Positions 1 to 8,001 of a DNA stretch of 64,000 nucleotides are shown here, in pieces. The stretch spans positions 1-64,000 of the forward strand of contig NZ_JAGOLP010000010.1 in the NCBI RefSeq assembly GCF_017994015.1. The letters are read 5' to 3'. The notes under the pieces were generated by a model. The model ran no database searches. It saw only the letters and a program-made list of their open reading frames with translations, and was not told the DNA's origin. This DNA comes from Ferrovibrio sp. (lineage in GTDB: Bacteria > Pseudomonadota > Alphaproteobacteria > Ferrovibrionales > Ferrovibrionaceae). Within the stretch, counting starts at the first letter, position 1. Every line of letters begins with the position of its first letter. The position numbers and the translations under genes are program-made.

Positions 1-56
1 CATGCACGGGCGCCGCAGCTGGTTACCGCTGCCAGCGATCCTGCGCTGGTGGGTGA

Positions 57-551
57 CGAGTCCGTGCTCATCGCGCGCCGTGCAGGCTGCATGGTTGCCA
101 TCGGAAGGCGCCGCGCTGCGGCGGCGATTATCAGGCGCGCATTTCCGGGCCGCTCTTTGACCGCATCGACCTGCATATCGAAGTGCCGGCCGTGGCTGCC
201 GCCGACCTGGCCTTGCCCAGCCCGCGCGAGGGCAGCGCCGAGGTGGCGGCACGGGTGGCACAGGCCCGCGCCATCCAGCGCCAACGCTATGCCGGCGCCA
301 GCCAGGGCGGCGAGCCGGTGCGCTGCAATGCCGAAGCCGATGGCGAATTGCTGGAACAGGTGGCAACACCCGATGCCGCCGGCCGCAGCCTGCTGGCCAA
401 GGCGGCCGAAAACCTGCGGCTGACCGCGCGCGGCTATCACCGCGTGCTGCGCGTGGCGCGCACCTTGGCCGACCTGGCCGGCAGCGACGGCATCAGCCGC
501 CTGCATGTGGCCGAGGCTTTAAGCTATCGGCGCATAGCGCTGGCGCGCTGA
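57..551 (+). CDS. comM: ComM/YifB-type Mg-chelatase-like AAA+ ATPase, C-terminal part, 5' end disrupted or cut
   Basis: The reading frame contains CGGDYQARISGPLFDRIDLHIEVP-type sequence (split here: CGGDYQARISG then PLFDRIDLHIEVP), the sensor region of the ComM/YifB family, followed by the helical C-terminal domain (LTARGYHRVLRVARTLADLAG). The family helps process DNA during natural transformation and resembles Mg-chelatase subunit I. The gene should run in from upstream, but the same frame carries a TGA at 54-56. The expected Cys-rich NPCRCG-type stretch just before DYQ is not readable in one frame across positions 1-120. Either this copy is frameshifted or the window edge has an assembly error. 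It ends at 551 just before a convergent DUF924 gene. The family call is firm; intactness is doubtful. Confidence 0.75.
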   Translation, partial: RVRAHRAPCRLHGCHRKAPRCGGDYQARISGPLFDRIDLHIEVPAVAAADLALPSPREGSAEVAARVAQARAIQRQRYAGASQGGEPVRCNAEADGELLEQVATPDAAGRSLLAKAAENLRLTARGYHRVLRVARTLADLAGSDGISRLHVAEALSYRRIALAR

Positions 552-557
552 ACCGGC

Positions 558-1091
558 TCAGCCGGCGAAACCGCCCTCAGCCAGAAAGGCCAGTTCCTCG
601 GCTGTGCTGCTGCGGCCAAGAATGGCATTGCGATGCGGAAAACGCCCGAAACGCCGGATTATCGCGCGATGGCCCTCGGCATGGCGCAGAATTTCCGGCC
701 CCAGTGGGGTCTGCAAAGCCACGGCGCGTTCCTGATCGGCCAAATCCTCGGCATGGGAAAACGGCAAGTAGATGAACAGCCGCAAATCCGACTCGATCTG
801 CAAATCATGGCCCTGGGCGATCGCCTGATTGGCCGCCTGTCGCGCGGCAGGGTCTGTGGCATACATGCGTGGCGTGCCGCGGAAGCAGTTGCGCGGAAAC
901 TGATCGAGCAGAATCAACAGGGCCAAAGCGCTTTCCGGCTGGCTTAGCCAAGGCTGCAAGTCGCCACGCGCCGCCGCCTCATGCAAGCCCATAAAGCGCT
1001 GGCTGAATTCGGCATCAAACGCCGCATCCTTGGCAAACCAGCGCGCCGGCCCGGCAACACGCCAGAAGTTGGTCACGTCCTGCGCGGTCAT
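558..1091 (-). CDS. DUF924 family protein
   Basis: This 177-residue protein matches the DUF924 family along its whole length. Typical signatures are the opening VTNFWRVAGPARWFAKDAAFD, the central LILLDQFPRNCFRGTPRMYATD and the closing FGRFPHRNAILGR. The family is all-helical and TPR-like, cytoplasmic, and has no established biochemical role. The length is normal and the ATG start at 1091 is the only plausible one. It lies two bases downstream of the PAS_5 gene on the same strand, so the two are probably co-transcribed. Nothing in the sequence points to a substrate. Confidence 0.85.
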   Translation of the reverse strand: MTAQDVTNFWRVAGPARWFAKDAAFDAEFSQRFMGLHEAAARGDLQPWLSQPESALALLILLDQFPRNCFRGTPRMYATDPAARQAANQAIAQGHDLQIESDLRLFIYLPFSHAEDLADQERAVALQTPLGPEILRHAEGHRAIIRRFGRFPHRNAILGRSSTAEELAFLAEGGFAG

Positions 1092-1093
1092 TT

Positions 1094-1543
1094 TCAGGCT
1101 GCCCGTGCCAGCCGGACGGCTTGCGGGTAACTGCCCACCAGAATGCGTTCAATGGCATCACCAGCCGCATTGCCAAGCGGCAGCAACAGCTTTGCCATGC
1201 AGGGATAAAGCTGGCTGTTGCACGAATTGTCGAAGCGGAAATAGACCGGTGCGGCCGTGTCCAGACAGCGGCGGAAAAACGGTTCGCTCGATTCCCGGCC
1301 GGCGCAAATCTCGTCGATATAACGGTTGGTGATGCCGTGGCCGCGATAATCATCCATGCGGGCGCCAGATAATGTCACCCGGAAACGCAGGGCCGGCTGC
1401 CGCTCCACCGCCACGATGGCGATATTGCCGAGCCAGGGGCGCAATTCCAGCGGCCCGAAGGCGCTGCGTGGCGGCATCGGCTGCGCACCACGCTGCATAT
1501 CCCAGTATGCTTCCAAGGCGCGCAATTCTTCCGGTATCTGCAT
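1094..1543 (-). CDS. PAS_5 domain protein
   Basis: The protein holds a single PAS_5-type domain, with the pattern LRALEAYWDMQRG, then LRPWLGNIAIVAVE, FRVTLSGARMDDYRG and RILVGSYPQAVRLA. This family of small single-domain sensors is common in Rhodospirillales and has no known ligand. I chose the ATG at 1543 (MQIPEEL), preceded by a GGAAG/GGGGG purine tract. The frame is open to an ATG at 1723, but that would add 60 residues without domain similarity and would overlap the start of the divergent XRE gene. It probably forms a two-gene operon with DUF924. The family call is good and the start moderately sure. Confidence 0.7.
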   Translation of the reverse strand: MQIPEELRALEAYWDMQRGAQPMPPRSAFGPLELRPWLGNIAIVAVERQPALRFRVTLSGARMDDYRGHGITNRYIDEICAGRESSEPFFRRCLDTAAPVYFRFDNSCNSQLYPCMAKLLLPLGNAAGDAIERILVGSYPQAVRLARAA

Positions 1544-1721
1544 GATTGCCCCCGCTTCCCTGTTTTCTGGCCCCTGCTTGATGGCCTCAGCCTGCGCCGG
1601 CTGCGCGCCGAGGGCTGTATCAACGATCACAAAACCGGCCAGGGCAAATCCGCCATTGTATTCCTGACACAGTTTTGCGAGATTTTTATGCTGATCGGAT
1701 AAAAGGCGGCGCTGGCCTGAC

Positions 1722-2123
1722 ATGGGCGGGAGCAGGACACAACCTTATCGACTGAAGCTGCTGCGGCCGGAATCCGGCCAGAGCGGCATTGGCAGCCGCA
1801 TCCGCGTTTTCCGGGAATACCGCGAACTCAGCCGCGCCGAACTGGCCCGGCTCTGTGCCTGCCGCGAGAGCGAACTGGCCGATTATGAGACCAACCAGCG
1901 CCCGGTGCCGCCGCACCGGCTGCGACGTATCGCCCAGGCGCTCGGCTTTCCGCCCAGCGCCTTCGCCACCACTTCGCCGCGCCAGCCCGGCCTGCCGCCG
2001 GATGATTTTGAGCTGGAACGCATCGCCTTCCTGTTCAGCCAGATTGAATCCGAGGCCGAGCGCAGCAAACTTTTGCGCACCGTGGCCCGGCTGATGGAAG
2101 AAGCCCTGGTCAAGCCGCATTGA
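1722..2123 (+). CDS. XRE-family helix-turn-helix regulator
   Basis: Residues about 23-80 form an HTH_XRE domain: GSRIRVFREYRELSRAELA, then ACRESELADYETNQRPVPPHRLRRIAQALG, which is the usual five-helix Cro/C1 layout. The 133-residue protein continues with a helical tail (LERIAFLFSQIESEAERSKLLRTVARLMEEAL) that could mediate dimerisation. It is cytoplasmic and probably binds DNA. It is divergent from the PAS_5 gene and convergent with the SDR gene, so no operon partner is obvious. The target is unknown. The domain call is firm. Confidence 0.8.
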   Translation: MGGSRTQPYRLKLLRPESGQSGIGSRIRVFREYRELSRAELARLCACRESELADYETNQRPVPPHRLRRIAQALGFPPSAFATTSPRQPGLPPDDFELERIAFLFSQIESEAERSKLLRTVARLMEEALVKPH

Positions 2124-2148
2124 AGCGCTGCCAGGGCCAGGCAGGCGC

Positions 2149-2262
2149 CGATGCAGGCGCCCGCCTGGCGGTCGATCAGACTTGCAGACCACCCGAAACA
2201 TCAATCGATGCAGGCGCCCGCCTGGCGGTCGATCAGACTTGCAGACCACCCGAAACATCAAT
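2149..2262. repeat. 57-bp perfect tandem duplication at the 3' end of the SDR gene
   Basis: Bases 2149-2205 and 2206-2262 are identical 57-bp copies placed head to tail. The second copy contains the last nine codons and stop of the SDR gene; the first copy lies just beyond that stop. Each copy also contains the short inverted repeat CAGGCG-CC-CGCCTG, but no T-run follows, so it is at best a weak terminator. 57 is a multiple of three, so the duplication keeps frame, though it falls outside the SDR coding region. Confidence 0.95.
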
Positions 2263-2988
2263 GATGCCGCCGGTGATATAGCCGGCATGCGGGCCAGCCA
2301 GGAAGGCGATTGTGCCGGCGACTTCCTCCAGCGTCGCAATGCGCCGGATCGGATGCAGGTCCATGATGGCCGGCGGCACGTTGCTGGCGACTTCGGCCGC
2401 CATGTCGGTGGGCATGATACCGGGTTGCACAACATTCACAGTGATATTGCGCCCGCCGAGATCACGCGCCACACCCCGGGCATAGCCGGCAATCGCCGCC
2501 TTGGTGCCGGAATAATCCGCCACGCCGGCAAATGGCACCCGGCTGCCTAATAGCGAGCCGATGAAGATGATGCGCCCGCCATCGGCAATCCTGGCGGCAG
2601 CGGCCCGGGTTGTCGCCACGACACCCAGCACATTGATCTGCCATTGGCGGTCAAGGCCCACCGTGTCGAGGGCGGGGTCATCCACCGTCTTGCCCTGCAC
2701 CGCGATAGCGGCATTGTTCACCAGAATGTCGAGCCGGCCGAAATACGCCAATACTGCATCCACCAGCGACTTTGCAGCGGTGGCATCGGCCTGATCGCTC
2801 TGGATCGCCAAGGCGCGCACGCCCTTGGCCTTCAGTTTTTCTACCACCGCATTGGCCTTTTCGGCCGATGCCACATAGCTGATGGCCACGTCCGCGCCCT
2901 GTTCGGCAAGCGCATCCGCCGCCACAGCGCCCAGGCCGCGCGAACCGCCAGTGATAAGGGCAACCTTGCCCGCCAGACTCTTGGTCAT
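2233..2988 (-). CDS. Short-chain dehydrogenase/reductase (SDR)
   Basis: A 251-residue classical SDR. The NAD(P)-binding motif TGGSRGLG lies near residue 14, NNAA near residue 90, and the catalytic Tyr-Lys pair is in YSGTKAAIAGYARG. The C-terminus GGIIDVSGGLQV is typical of the FabG-like group. It should reduce or oxidise a small carbonyl compound with NAD(P)H; the substrate cannot be told. I use the ATG at 2988 (MTKSLAGK), which has an AAAGGATC ribosome site; an upstream ATG at 3096 would add a non-family leader across the promoter. It is divergent from a TetR gene, the usual arrangement for TetR control of an SDR. Confidence 0.88.
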   Translation of the reverse strand: MTKSLAGKVALITGGSRGLGAVAADALAEQGADVAISYVASAEKANAVVEKLKAKGVRALAIQSDQADATAAKSLVDAVLAYFGRLDILVNNAAIAVQGKTVDDPALDTVGLDRQWQINVLGVVATTRAAAARIADGGRIIFIGSLLGSRVPFAGVADYSGTKAAIAGYARGVARDLGGRNITVNVVQPGIMPTDMAAEVASNVPPAIMDLHPIRRIATLEEVAGTIAFLAGPHAGYITGGIIDVSGGLQV

Positions 2989-3031
2989 GCTTGATCCTTT
3001 CATCAAAACACAAATAGGTACCGAAATTACA

Positions 3032-3102
3032 TAACGATCATTACGGTAACGCTCATTTGTGAATTGGACACTGGAAGTCAAGCGATTTAGTAACAATCAT
3101 TA
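3032..3102. promoter_or_regulatory. Candidate TetR operators between the SDR and TetR genes
   Basis: Three related sites lie in the divergent intergenic region: TAACGATCATTA at 3032-3043, TAACGCTCATTT at 3047-3058 and TAACAATCATTA at 3091-3102. The first is a near-palindrome around GATC, as expected for a TetR dimer. The region is AT-rich compared with its surroundings. That these bind the adjacent TetR protein is inference from position. Confidence 0.5.
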
Positions 3103-3137
3103 TGGAATGGACATTGCAGAATTGATTGGACCCACAG

Positions 3138-3731
3138 ATGGGACGCCACCGCGAATTTGACCCTGACCAGGCCCTGGATGCCGCAATGGCAGTGTTCTGG
3201 CGCAAGGGCTATGAAGGCGCTTCCTATGCCGATCTGGTGGCGGCAACCGGTGTGGAGCGGCCGGCGCTGTACAAGGCTTTTGGCAACAAGGCGGCATTGT
3301 TCCGGCTTGCGCTTGCGCGTTACAGCGAACGCTACTGGGATTACATGCCGGCGGCCCTGGCACAGCCCACTGCGCGTCAGGTGGTGGCCGATATGCTGAA
3401 GGGCGCGGTGGAACTCAGCACACGCTACCCCGACCGCACCGGCTGCCTCGGCATCAACGGTGCGCTGGCTGCCTCGGATGACGCCGAGCCAGCACGCCAG
3501 GCGCTGATTACGGCGCGGGCCGACGGCGAAGCTGCGCTGCGCGCCCGTTTTGAACAGGCACAGCGCGAAGGCGACTTGCCGAAAACGGCAGACCCGGCGG
3601 TGCTGGCCGCCTATTTCATGGCCGTGATGCACGGCATGGCAGTGCAGGCCAAAGCCGGCTTTGCGCGTGAAAAGCTGCTGGCAGTGGCGAAGCAGGCAAT
3701 GCAGTCCTTGCCATCGGGCAAAGAACGCTGA
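3138..3731 (+). CDS. TetR/AcrR-family transcriptional repressor
   Basis: The N-terminal DNA-binding domain is clear: REFDPDQALDAAMAVFWRKGYEGASYADL, then VAATGVERPALYKAFGNKAALF, covering residues about 5-55. The ligand domain contains TRYPDRTGCLGINGALA, a motif of the subgroup that usually controls a nearby dehydrogenase. I use the ATG at 3138 (MGRHREFD); a TTG at 3126 in the same frame is possible. It is divergent from the SDR gene over a region with three repeated TAACxxTCATT elements, so it probably represses the SDR and itself and is released by a small inducer, possibly an electrophile or aldehyde. The inducer is unknown. Confidence 0.88.
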   Translation: MGRHREFDPDQALDAAMAVFWRKGYEGASYADLVAATGVERPALYKAFGNKAALFRLALARYSERYWDYMPAALAQPTARQVVADMLKGAVELSTRYPDRTGCLGINGALAASDDAEPARQALITARADGEAALRARFEQAQREGDLPKTADPAVLAAYFMAVMHGMAVQAKAGFAREKLLAVAKQAMQSLPSGKER

Positions 3732-3812
3732 GGCATCGGCCAGCCCGGTTGCCAAGCCGCCAGGGCCTTGTTACGGTTTTGTGACAAGAATCATTTCCTG
3801 GGAGGGAACCTC

Positions 3813-5165
3813 ATGCGCCTGGCACGCCGCTCGTTTTTTGCCGCCTTCTGCGGCCTCGCCATGACCGGCCTACTTGCCAACGCGGCGCCAGTTCAGGCCC
3901 AGGCGCTGGAAGGCAAGGTGGTGATCATCACCTCCTTCCCCAAGGACCTGACCGGCCCCTATGCCGCCGCTTTCGAGAAGAAGTATCCCGGCACCAAGGT
4001 GGAAATCCAGAACCGCAACACCACCGCCGCGGTGGCATATATCCGCGAGACGCAGAGCAATCCGCCCGACCTGTTCTGGGTTTCGGCGCCGGATGCTTTT
4101 GAAGTGCTGAAAAAGAACAAGCTGTTAAGCCAGTATAAGCCCAAGGCCGAAGGCATCCCGGAAAAGGTCGGCGCCTTCCCGATCAACGACCCCGAAGGGC
4201 ATTTCTTCGGCTTTGCCGCCTCGGGCTACGGCATCATGTATAATTCGCGCTACCTGCAAGGCAACAAGCTGCCGGCGCCAAAGGAATGGGATGATCTGAA
4301 AAAGCCGATCTATGCCGGCCATATCGGCATCTCGGCACCATCACGCTCGGGCACCACGCATCTCACCGTGGAAACCATCCTGCAAGGTGAAGGCTGGGCC
4401 AAGGGCTGGGCCACGCTGCTGGAAATCGGCGGCAACCTGGTCACTGTGTCGGATCGCAGCTTCGGCGTGCCCGATGCGGTGAATAGCGGGCAATACGGCC
4501 TTGGCATCGTGATCGATTTCTTTGGCCTGGCGGCCAAGGCCAGCGGCTTCCCGGTGGAATTCGTCTATCCCGAACTCACCACCATCGTGCCGGCCAGCAT
4601 CGGCATCATCAACAACGCCAAGAACCGCAAGGCCGCCGAGGCTTTTGTTGATTTCATCCTGTCGCCCGAAGGCCAGGAAATCCTGCTGGAGCCGAAAATC
4701 CGCCGCCTGCCGGTGCGCCCGGAAAGTTACGCCAAGGCGCCGGCGGATTATCCCAATCCGTTCAAGAACACCAAGCTGGGCGCCAAGGTGGCGTTTGATT
4801 CTGATCTCTCGGAAGCGCGTTACGAACTGGTCAATTCGCTCTATGACCGGCTCGTAACCTTCCGCCTCAAGGAGTTGAACGAAGCCTGGAAGGCGATCCA
4901 TGCCGCCGAAGCCGCCATGGCGAAGAAAAAGACGCCGGCAGCCGAGAAGCTGCTGGCCGAGGCGCGCGCCCTGGCCACCACTGTGCCGGTCAGCGCCAAG
5001 GAAGCCGGCGACCCGGCAATTGCCGGTGCCTTCCAGCCAGTTGCCAAGGACAAGCCGGCCCCGGCCCGTCAGGCACAGTATGAAGAGCAATGGGACGCCT
5101 TCGCCAAGAAGAACTATGCCGAGGCCAAGGCGCTGGCTGAACAAGCCGCCAAAGCCGCGAAGTAA
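3813..5165 (+). CDS. ABC transporter periplasmic binding protein (AfuA/COG1840-like)
   Basis: 450 residues. A signal peptide (basic RR, hydrophobic core, then APVQAQA) is followed by a type 2 periplasmic-binding fold: VVIITSFPKDLTGPYAAAFEKKYPG, PPDLFWVSAPDAFEVL, and ASIGIINNAKNRKAAEAFVDFILSPEGQE, typical of the Fe3+/2-aminoethylphosphonate-type COG1840 group. The adjacent-Tyr pattern of ferric-binding FbpA is not evident, so an organic solute is as likely as iron. The last 110 or so residues form an Ala/Lys-rich helical extension beyond the usual fold. The ATG at 3813 has a strong GGGAGGG site. It is first in a same-strand run with permease, ATPase, aminotransferase and reductase. Confidence 0.82.
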   Translation: MRLARRSFFAAFCGLAMTGLLANAAPVQAQALEGKVVIITSFPKDLTGPYAAAFEKKYPGTKVEIQNRNTTAAVAYIRETQSNPPDLFWVSAPDAFEVLKKNKLLSQYKPKAEGIPEKVGAFPINDPEGHFFGFAASGYGIMYNSRYLQGNKLPAPKEWDDLKKPIYAGHIGISAPSRSGTTHLTVETILQGEGWAKGWATLLEIGGNLVTVSDRSFGVPDAVNSGQYGLGIVIDFFGLAAKASGFPVEFVYPELTTIVPASIGIINNAKNRKAAEAFVDFILSPEGQEILLEPKIRRLPVRPESYAKAPADYPNPFKNTKLGAKVAFDSDLSEARYELVNSLYDRLVTFRLKELNEAWKAIHAAEAAMAKKKTPAAEKLLAEARALATTVPVSAKEAGDPAIAGAFQPVAKDKPAPARQAQYEEQWDAFAKKNYAEAKALAEQAAKAAK

Positions 5166-5178
5166 AAAGTAAATCGGC

Positions 5179-6897
5179 GTGATAACCAACCTGTTGGCGC
5201 GCAGCCGCTCTGCCCTGCGCGGCCAGGCTTTTGCCCTGGTACTGGCGGCGGGCGTCGGCCTGTTCCTGCTGCTGTTTCTGCTGCTGCCGGTGCTGAGCGT
5301 GGTGCTGACCGCGTTCCGCGCCGCTGATGGCAGCTTCACGCTGGTGCATTTCGCGGATTTTTTCCGCACCTCGCTGTTCCGCGAGAGTTTCTTCAATTCC
5401 TTCTATGTCGCGGCGATGAGCGTGGTCTGGGCCACCCTCATCGCCGTGCCACTGGCCTATCTGCTGGCGCGTTTCCGGTTTCCCGGTGCCTCGCTGATCC
5501 AGGCCCTGGGCGTGATACCGCTGGTGATGCCACCCTTTGTCGGTGCTGTGGCGATGCAGCTGATCTTCGGCCGCAATGGCAGCGTCAACCTGCTGCTGAA
5601 TGACTGGTTCGGCTTCCGTATCGGCTTCATGGACGGGTTGAATGGCGTCGTCTTCGTCGAGGCGCTGCATTATTTCCCGTTCATCCTGCTTAACCTGACC
5701 GCCGCGCTGAACAATATCGACAACGCGATGGAGGAAGCGGCGCAGAATCTCGGTGCGCATGGCTTCACATTGTTCCGCCGCATCGTGTTTCCGCTCGCCC
5801 TGCCCGGCTATGTCGCCGGCGCCTCGCTGGTCTTCGTCAAGGTATTCGACGATCTCGGCACGCCTTTGCTGCTCAGTGTCACCAACATGCTGGCGCCGCA
5901 GGCCTATCTGCGCATCACTTCAGTGGGCATGGGCGACCCGATGGGCTATGTCATCGCCGTCATCCTGGTGGGCTTTTCGTTGGCCGCCATGGCGCTTTCG
6001 GCGCTCGCCCTGCGCGGCAAGGATTATTCCACCCAGCAGCGCGGCGGCGGCGGCCTGGGTCGGCGGCAATTGAGCAAGCCACAGATGGCGCTGGCCTGGG
6101 GCTTCATCATCCTGGTGCTGCTGGTGGCGCTCAGCCCGCATCTCGGCATCCTGCTGCTGTCACTTGGCACGATCTGGAGCTTCAGCGTGCTGCCGGATGC
6201 CTTCACCCTGGCGCATTACGCCACCGCCTGGCAGGAATCCTCGGCGCAGATCGGCAATACCGTGCTGTATTGCGGCCTGGCAGCCTTGATCGACTTGGTG
6301 CTGGGCACCGCCATCGCCTGGCTGATCCTGCGCAGCAAGCTGCCGGCGCGGCAATTGCTGGATCATATCGCCACCGCCGCCCTTGCAGTGCCCGGCCTGG
6401 TGCTGGGCATCGGCCTGCTGCGGCTGTATTTCGAGGTGAAATTGCCCGATGGTTCGTCGCTGGCCACCTTCTGGGGCATGCTGGTGATCGCCTATGCCAT
6501 CCGCCGCCTGCCCTATGCGTTGCGCGCCTGCATGGCGGCGCTACAGCAATTGCATGTCAGCCTGGAGGAAGCCGCCGAGATGCTTGGCGCCGGCAAGTTG
6601 ACCACGCTGCGCCGCATCGTGGTGCCGTTGATGACCGGCGGTCTGGCCGCCGCCTTTGTCACCAGCTTCGCCACCGCCTCGGTGGAATTGTCGGCCACGC
6701 TGATGCTGGTGACGCGCGATGTCTCGGCACCGATTTCCTATGGCATCTATACCGCGATGCAGACCCCGGCCGGACGCGGCCCTGGCGCCGCGCTCGGCAT
6801 CATCGCCGTGCTGCTGGTGGCGCTCGGCACCTGGGCTTCGCATCGCATTGCCGAGCGCGACCGCGCCCGGCGCGGCTTGAGGAGTGCGGACCAATGA
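5179..6897 (+). CDS. ABC transporter permease, fused FbpB/ThiP-type, two membrane domains
   Basis: 572 residues with two homologous six-helix membrane halves. Each has an EAA loop that contacts the ATPase: MEEAAQNLGAHGFTLFRR near residue 185 and LEEAAEMLGAGKLTTLRR near residue 468. This double-length architecture is typical of FbpB/ThiP importers that work with one ATPase type and a COG1840 binding protein. It starts with GTG at 5179, 13 bases after the binding-protein stop, and its stop overlaps the ATPase start as ATGA, so the three genes should be translationally coupled. It sits in the inner membrane. The substrate is unknown. Confidence 0.88.
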   Translation: MITNLLARSRSALRGQAFALVLAAGVGLFLLLFLLLPVLSVVLTAFRAADGSFTLVHFADFFRTSLFRESFFNSFYVAAMSVVWATLIAVPLAYLLARFRFPGASLIQALGVIPLVMPPFVGAVAMQLIFGRNGSVNLLLNDWFGFRIGFMDGLNGVVFVEALHYFPFILLNLTAALNNIDNAMEEAAQNLGAHGFTLFRRIVFPLALPGYVAGASLVFVKVFDDLGTPLLLSVTNMLAPQAYLRITSVGMGDPMGYVIAVILVGFSLAAMALSALALRGKDYSTQQRGGGGLGRRQLSKPQMALAWGFIILVLLVALSPHLGILLLSLGTIWSFSVLPDAFTLAHYATAWQESSAQIGNTVLYCGLAALIDLVLGTAIAWLILRSKLPARQLLDHIATAALAVPGLVLGIGLLRLYFEVKLPDGSSLATFWGMLVIAYAIRRLPYALRACMAALQQLHVSLEEAAEMLGAGKLTTLRRIVVPLMTGGLAAAFVTSFATASVELSATLMLVTRDVSAPISYGIYTAMQTPAGRGPGAALGIIAVLLVALGTWASHRIAERDRARRGLRSADQ

Positions 6898-7931
6898 GCG
6901 GCGTGAGCATTGCGGATGTGCGTTTCAGCTATGGCGCGCAGACCATCCTGGACAATGTCTGCCTGGAGATTGAGCGCGGCGAGTTCTTTGCCTTCCTCGG
7001 CCCCTCCGGCTCGGGCAAGACCACCCTGCTGCGTCTGGTGGCCGGCTTCGGCATGCCCGATGCCGGCACGATCCGCGTGGGCAGCCGCGACGTAACCACG
7101 CTGCCGCCATGGCAGCGCAATGTCGGCATGGTGTTCCAATCCTATGCTTTATGGCCACATATGACCGTGGCCGAGAATGTCGCCTTCGGCCTGGAGCAGC
7201 GCAAAGTGCCGCGTGGCGAGATTCCCGGCCGCGTGCAGGCTGCGCTTGATCTGGTTGGCCTTGGGCAATATGGCGCACGGCGGCCGAGCCAGCTTTCCGG
7301 CGGCCAGCAGCAGCGCGTGGCGCTGGCGCGCACGCTGGTGGTGGAGCCGGAAGTGCTGCTGCTGGATGAACCGCTCAGCAATCTGGACGCCAAGCTGCGC
7401 GAGGAGATGCGCGACGAATTGCGCCTGTTGCAGCGCCGCACCGGGCTGACCACGATCTTTGTCACCCATGACCAGGAAGAGGCCAATGCGGTATCCGACC
7501 GCATGGCCCTGCTGGATGGCGGCCGCATCCAGCAGATCGGCCGCCCGGTGGATCTCTACGACCGCCCGGCCAATCGCTTCGTCGCCGGCTTCCTGGGCAG
7601 CGCCACGCTGATCGAGGGCCGGGTGCGGCATGGTCATTTCGAGGCCGAGGCCCTGGCCCTGGCCTTGCCCGCCGCCGAAGCCCGCGACGGCGCCGCCTGC
7701 CTGGCTTTGCGGCCCCAGGCGCTGGCGCTGCTGGCGCCCGCTGCCGACGGCCTGCCCGGCCAGGTGGCCAGCCGGCAATTCCTCGGCAGCCTGGTGCGCT
7801 ATGCGGTGCAGCTCGGGCCACACCGGCTCAACGTGGACCGGCTCTACCGGCCCGGCGACGCGGTATTCGAGGCTGGGCAGAATGTATCAATCCAAGTGCC
7901 GCCGGAATCGGTGCTTTTGTTGCGCGATTAA
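6894..7931 (+). CDS. ABC transporter ATP-binding protein, Fbp/Pot-type
   Basis: 345 residues. Walker A GPSGSGKT is at 36-43, the Q-loop at VFQSYALWPHMTV, the signature LSGGQQQRVALAR near 134-146, Walker B VLLLDEPLSNLD near 155, and the switch His in FVTHDQEEA. A TOBE-like C-terminal domain follows (LALRPQALALL and later). This is the layout of importer ATPases of the FbpC/PotA group. The ATG at 6894 overlaps the permease stop by 4 bases. The frame is open far upstream inside the permease gene, but that stretch is out-of-frame shadow. It drives the importer encoded just upstream. Confidence 0.92.
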   Translation: MSGVSIADVRFSYGAQTILDNVCLEIERGEFFAFLGPSGSGKTTLLRLVAGFGMPDAGTIRVGSRDVTTLPPWQRNVGMVFQSYALWPHMTVAENVAFGLEQRKVPRGEIPGRVQAALDLVGLGQYGARRPSQLSGGQQQRVALARTLVVEPEVLLLDEPLSNLDAKLREEMRDELRLLQRRTGLTTIFVTHDQEEANAVSDRMALLDGGRIQQIGRPVDLYDRPANRFVAGFLGSATLIEGRVRHGHFEAEALALALPAAEARDGAACLALRPQALALLAPAADGLPGQVASRQFLGSLVRYAVQLGPHRLNVDRLYRPGDAVFEAGQNVSIQVPPESVLLLRD

Positions 7932-8001
7932 GCAGCGGCGCGACTTTTCCGGTCCAACCGGCTCGGTTATTCTGGCGCCAACCAGAGGAAACCACAGCAT
8001 C

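Noticed and set aside
2149..2175. Hairpin in the 57-bp repeat as terminator for the XRE and SDR genes
   Set aside because: The stem is only six pairs with a two-base loop and no T-run follows on either strand.
6270..6893. Apparent 208-residue N-terminal extension of the ABC ATPase
   Set aside because: It lies out of frame inside the permease gene; the ATG at 6894 with the ATGA overlap gives a standard ATPase.
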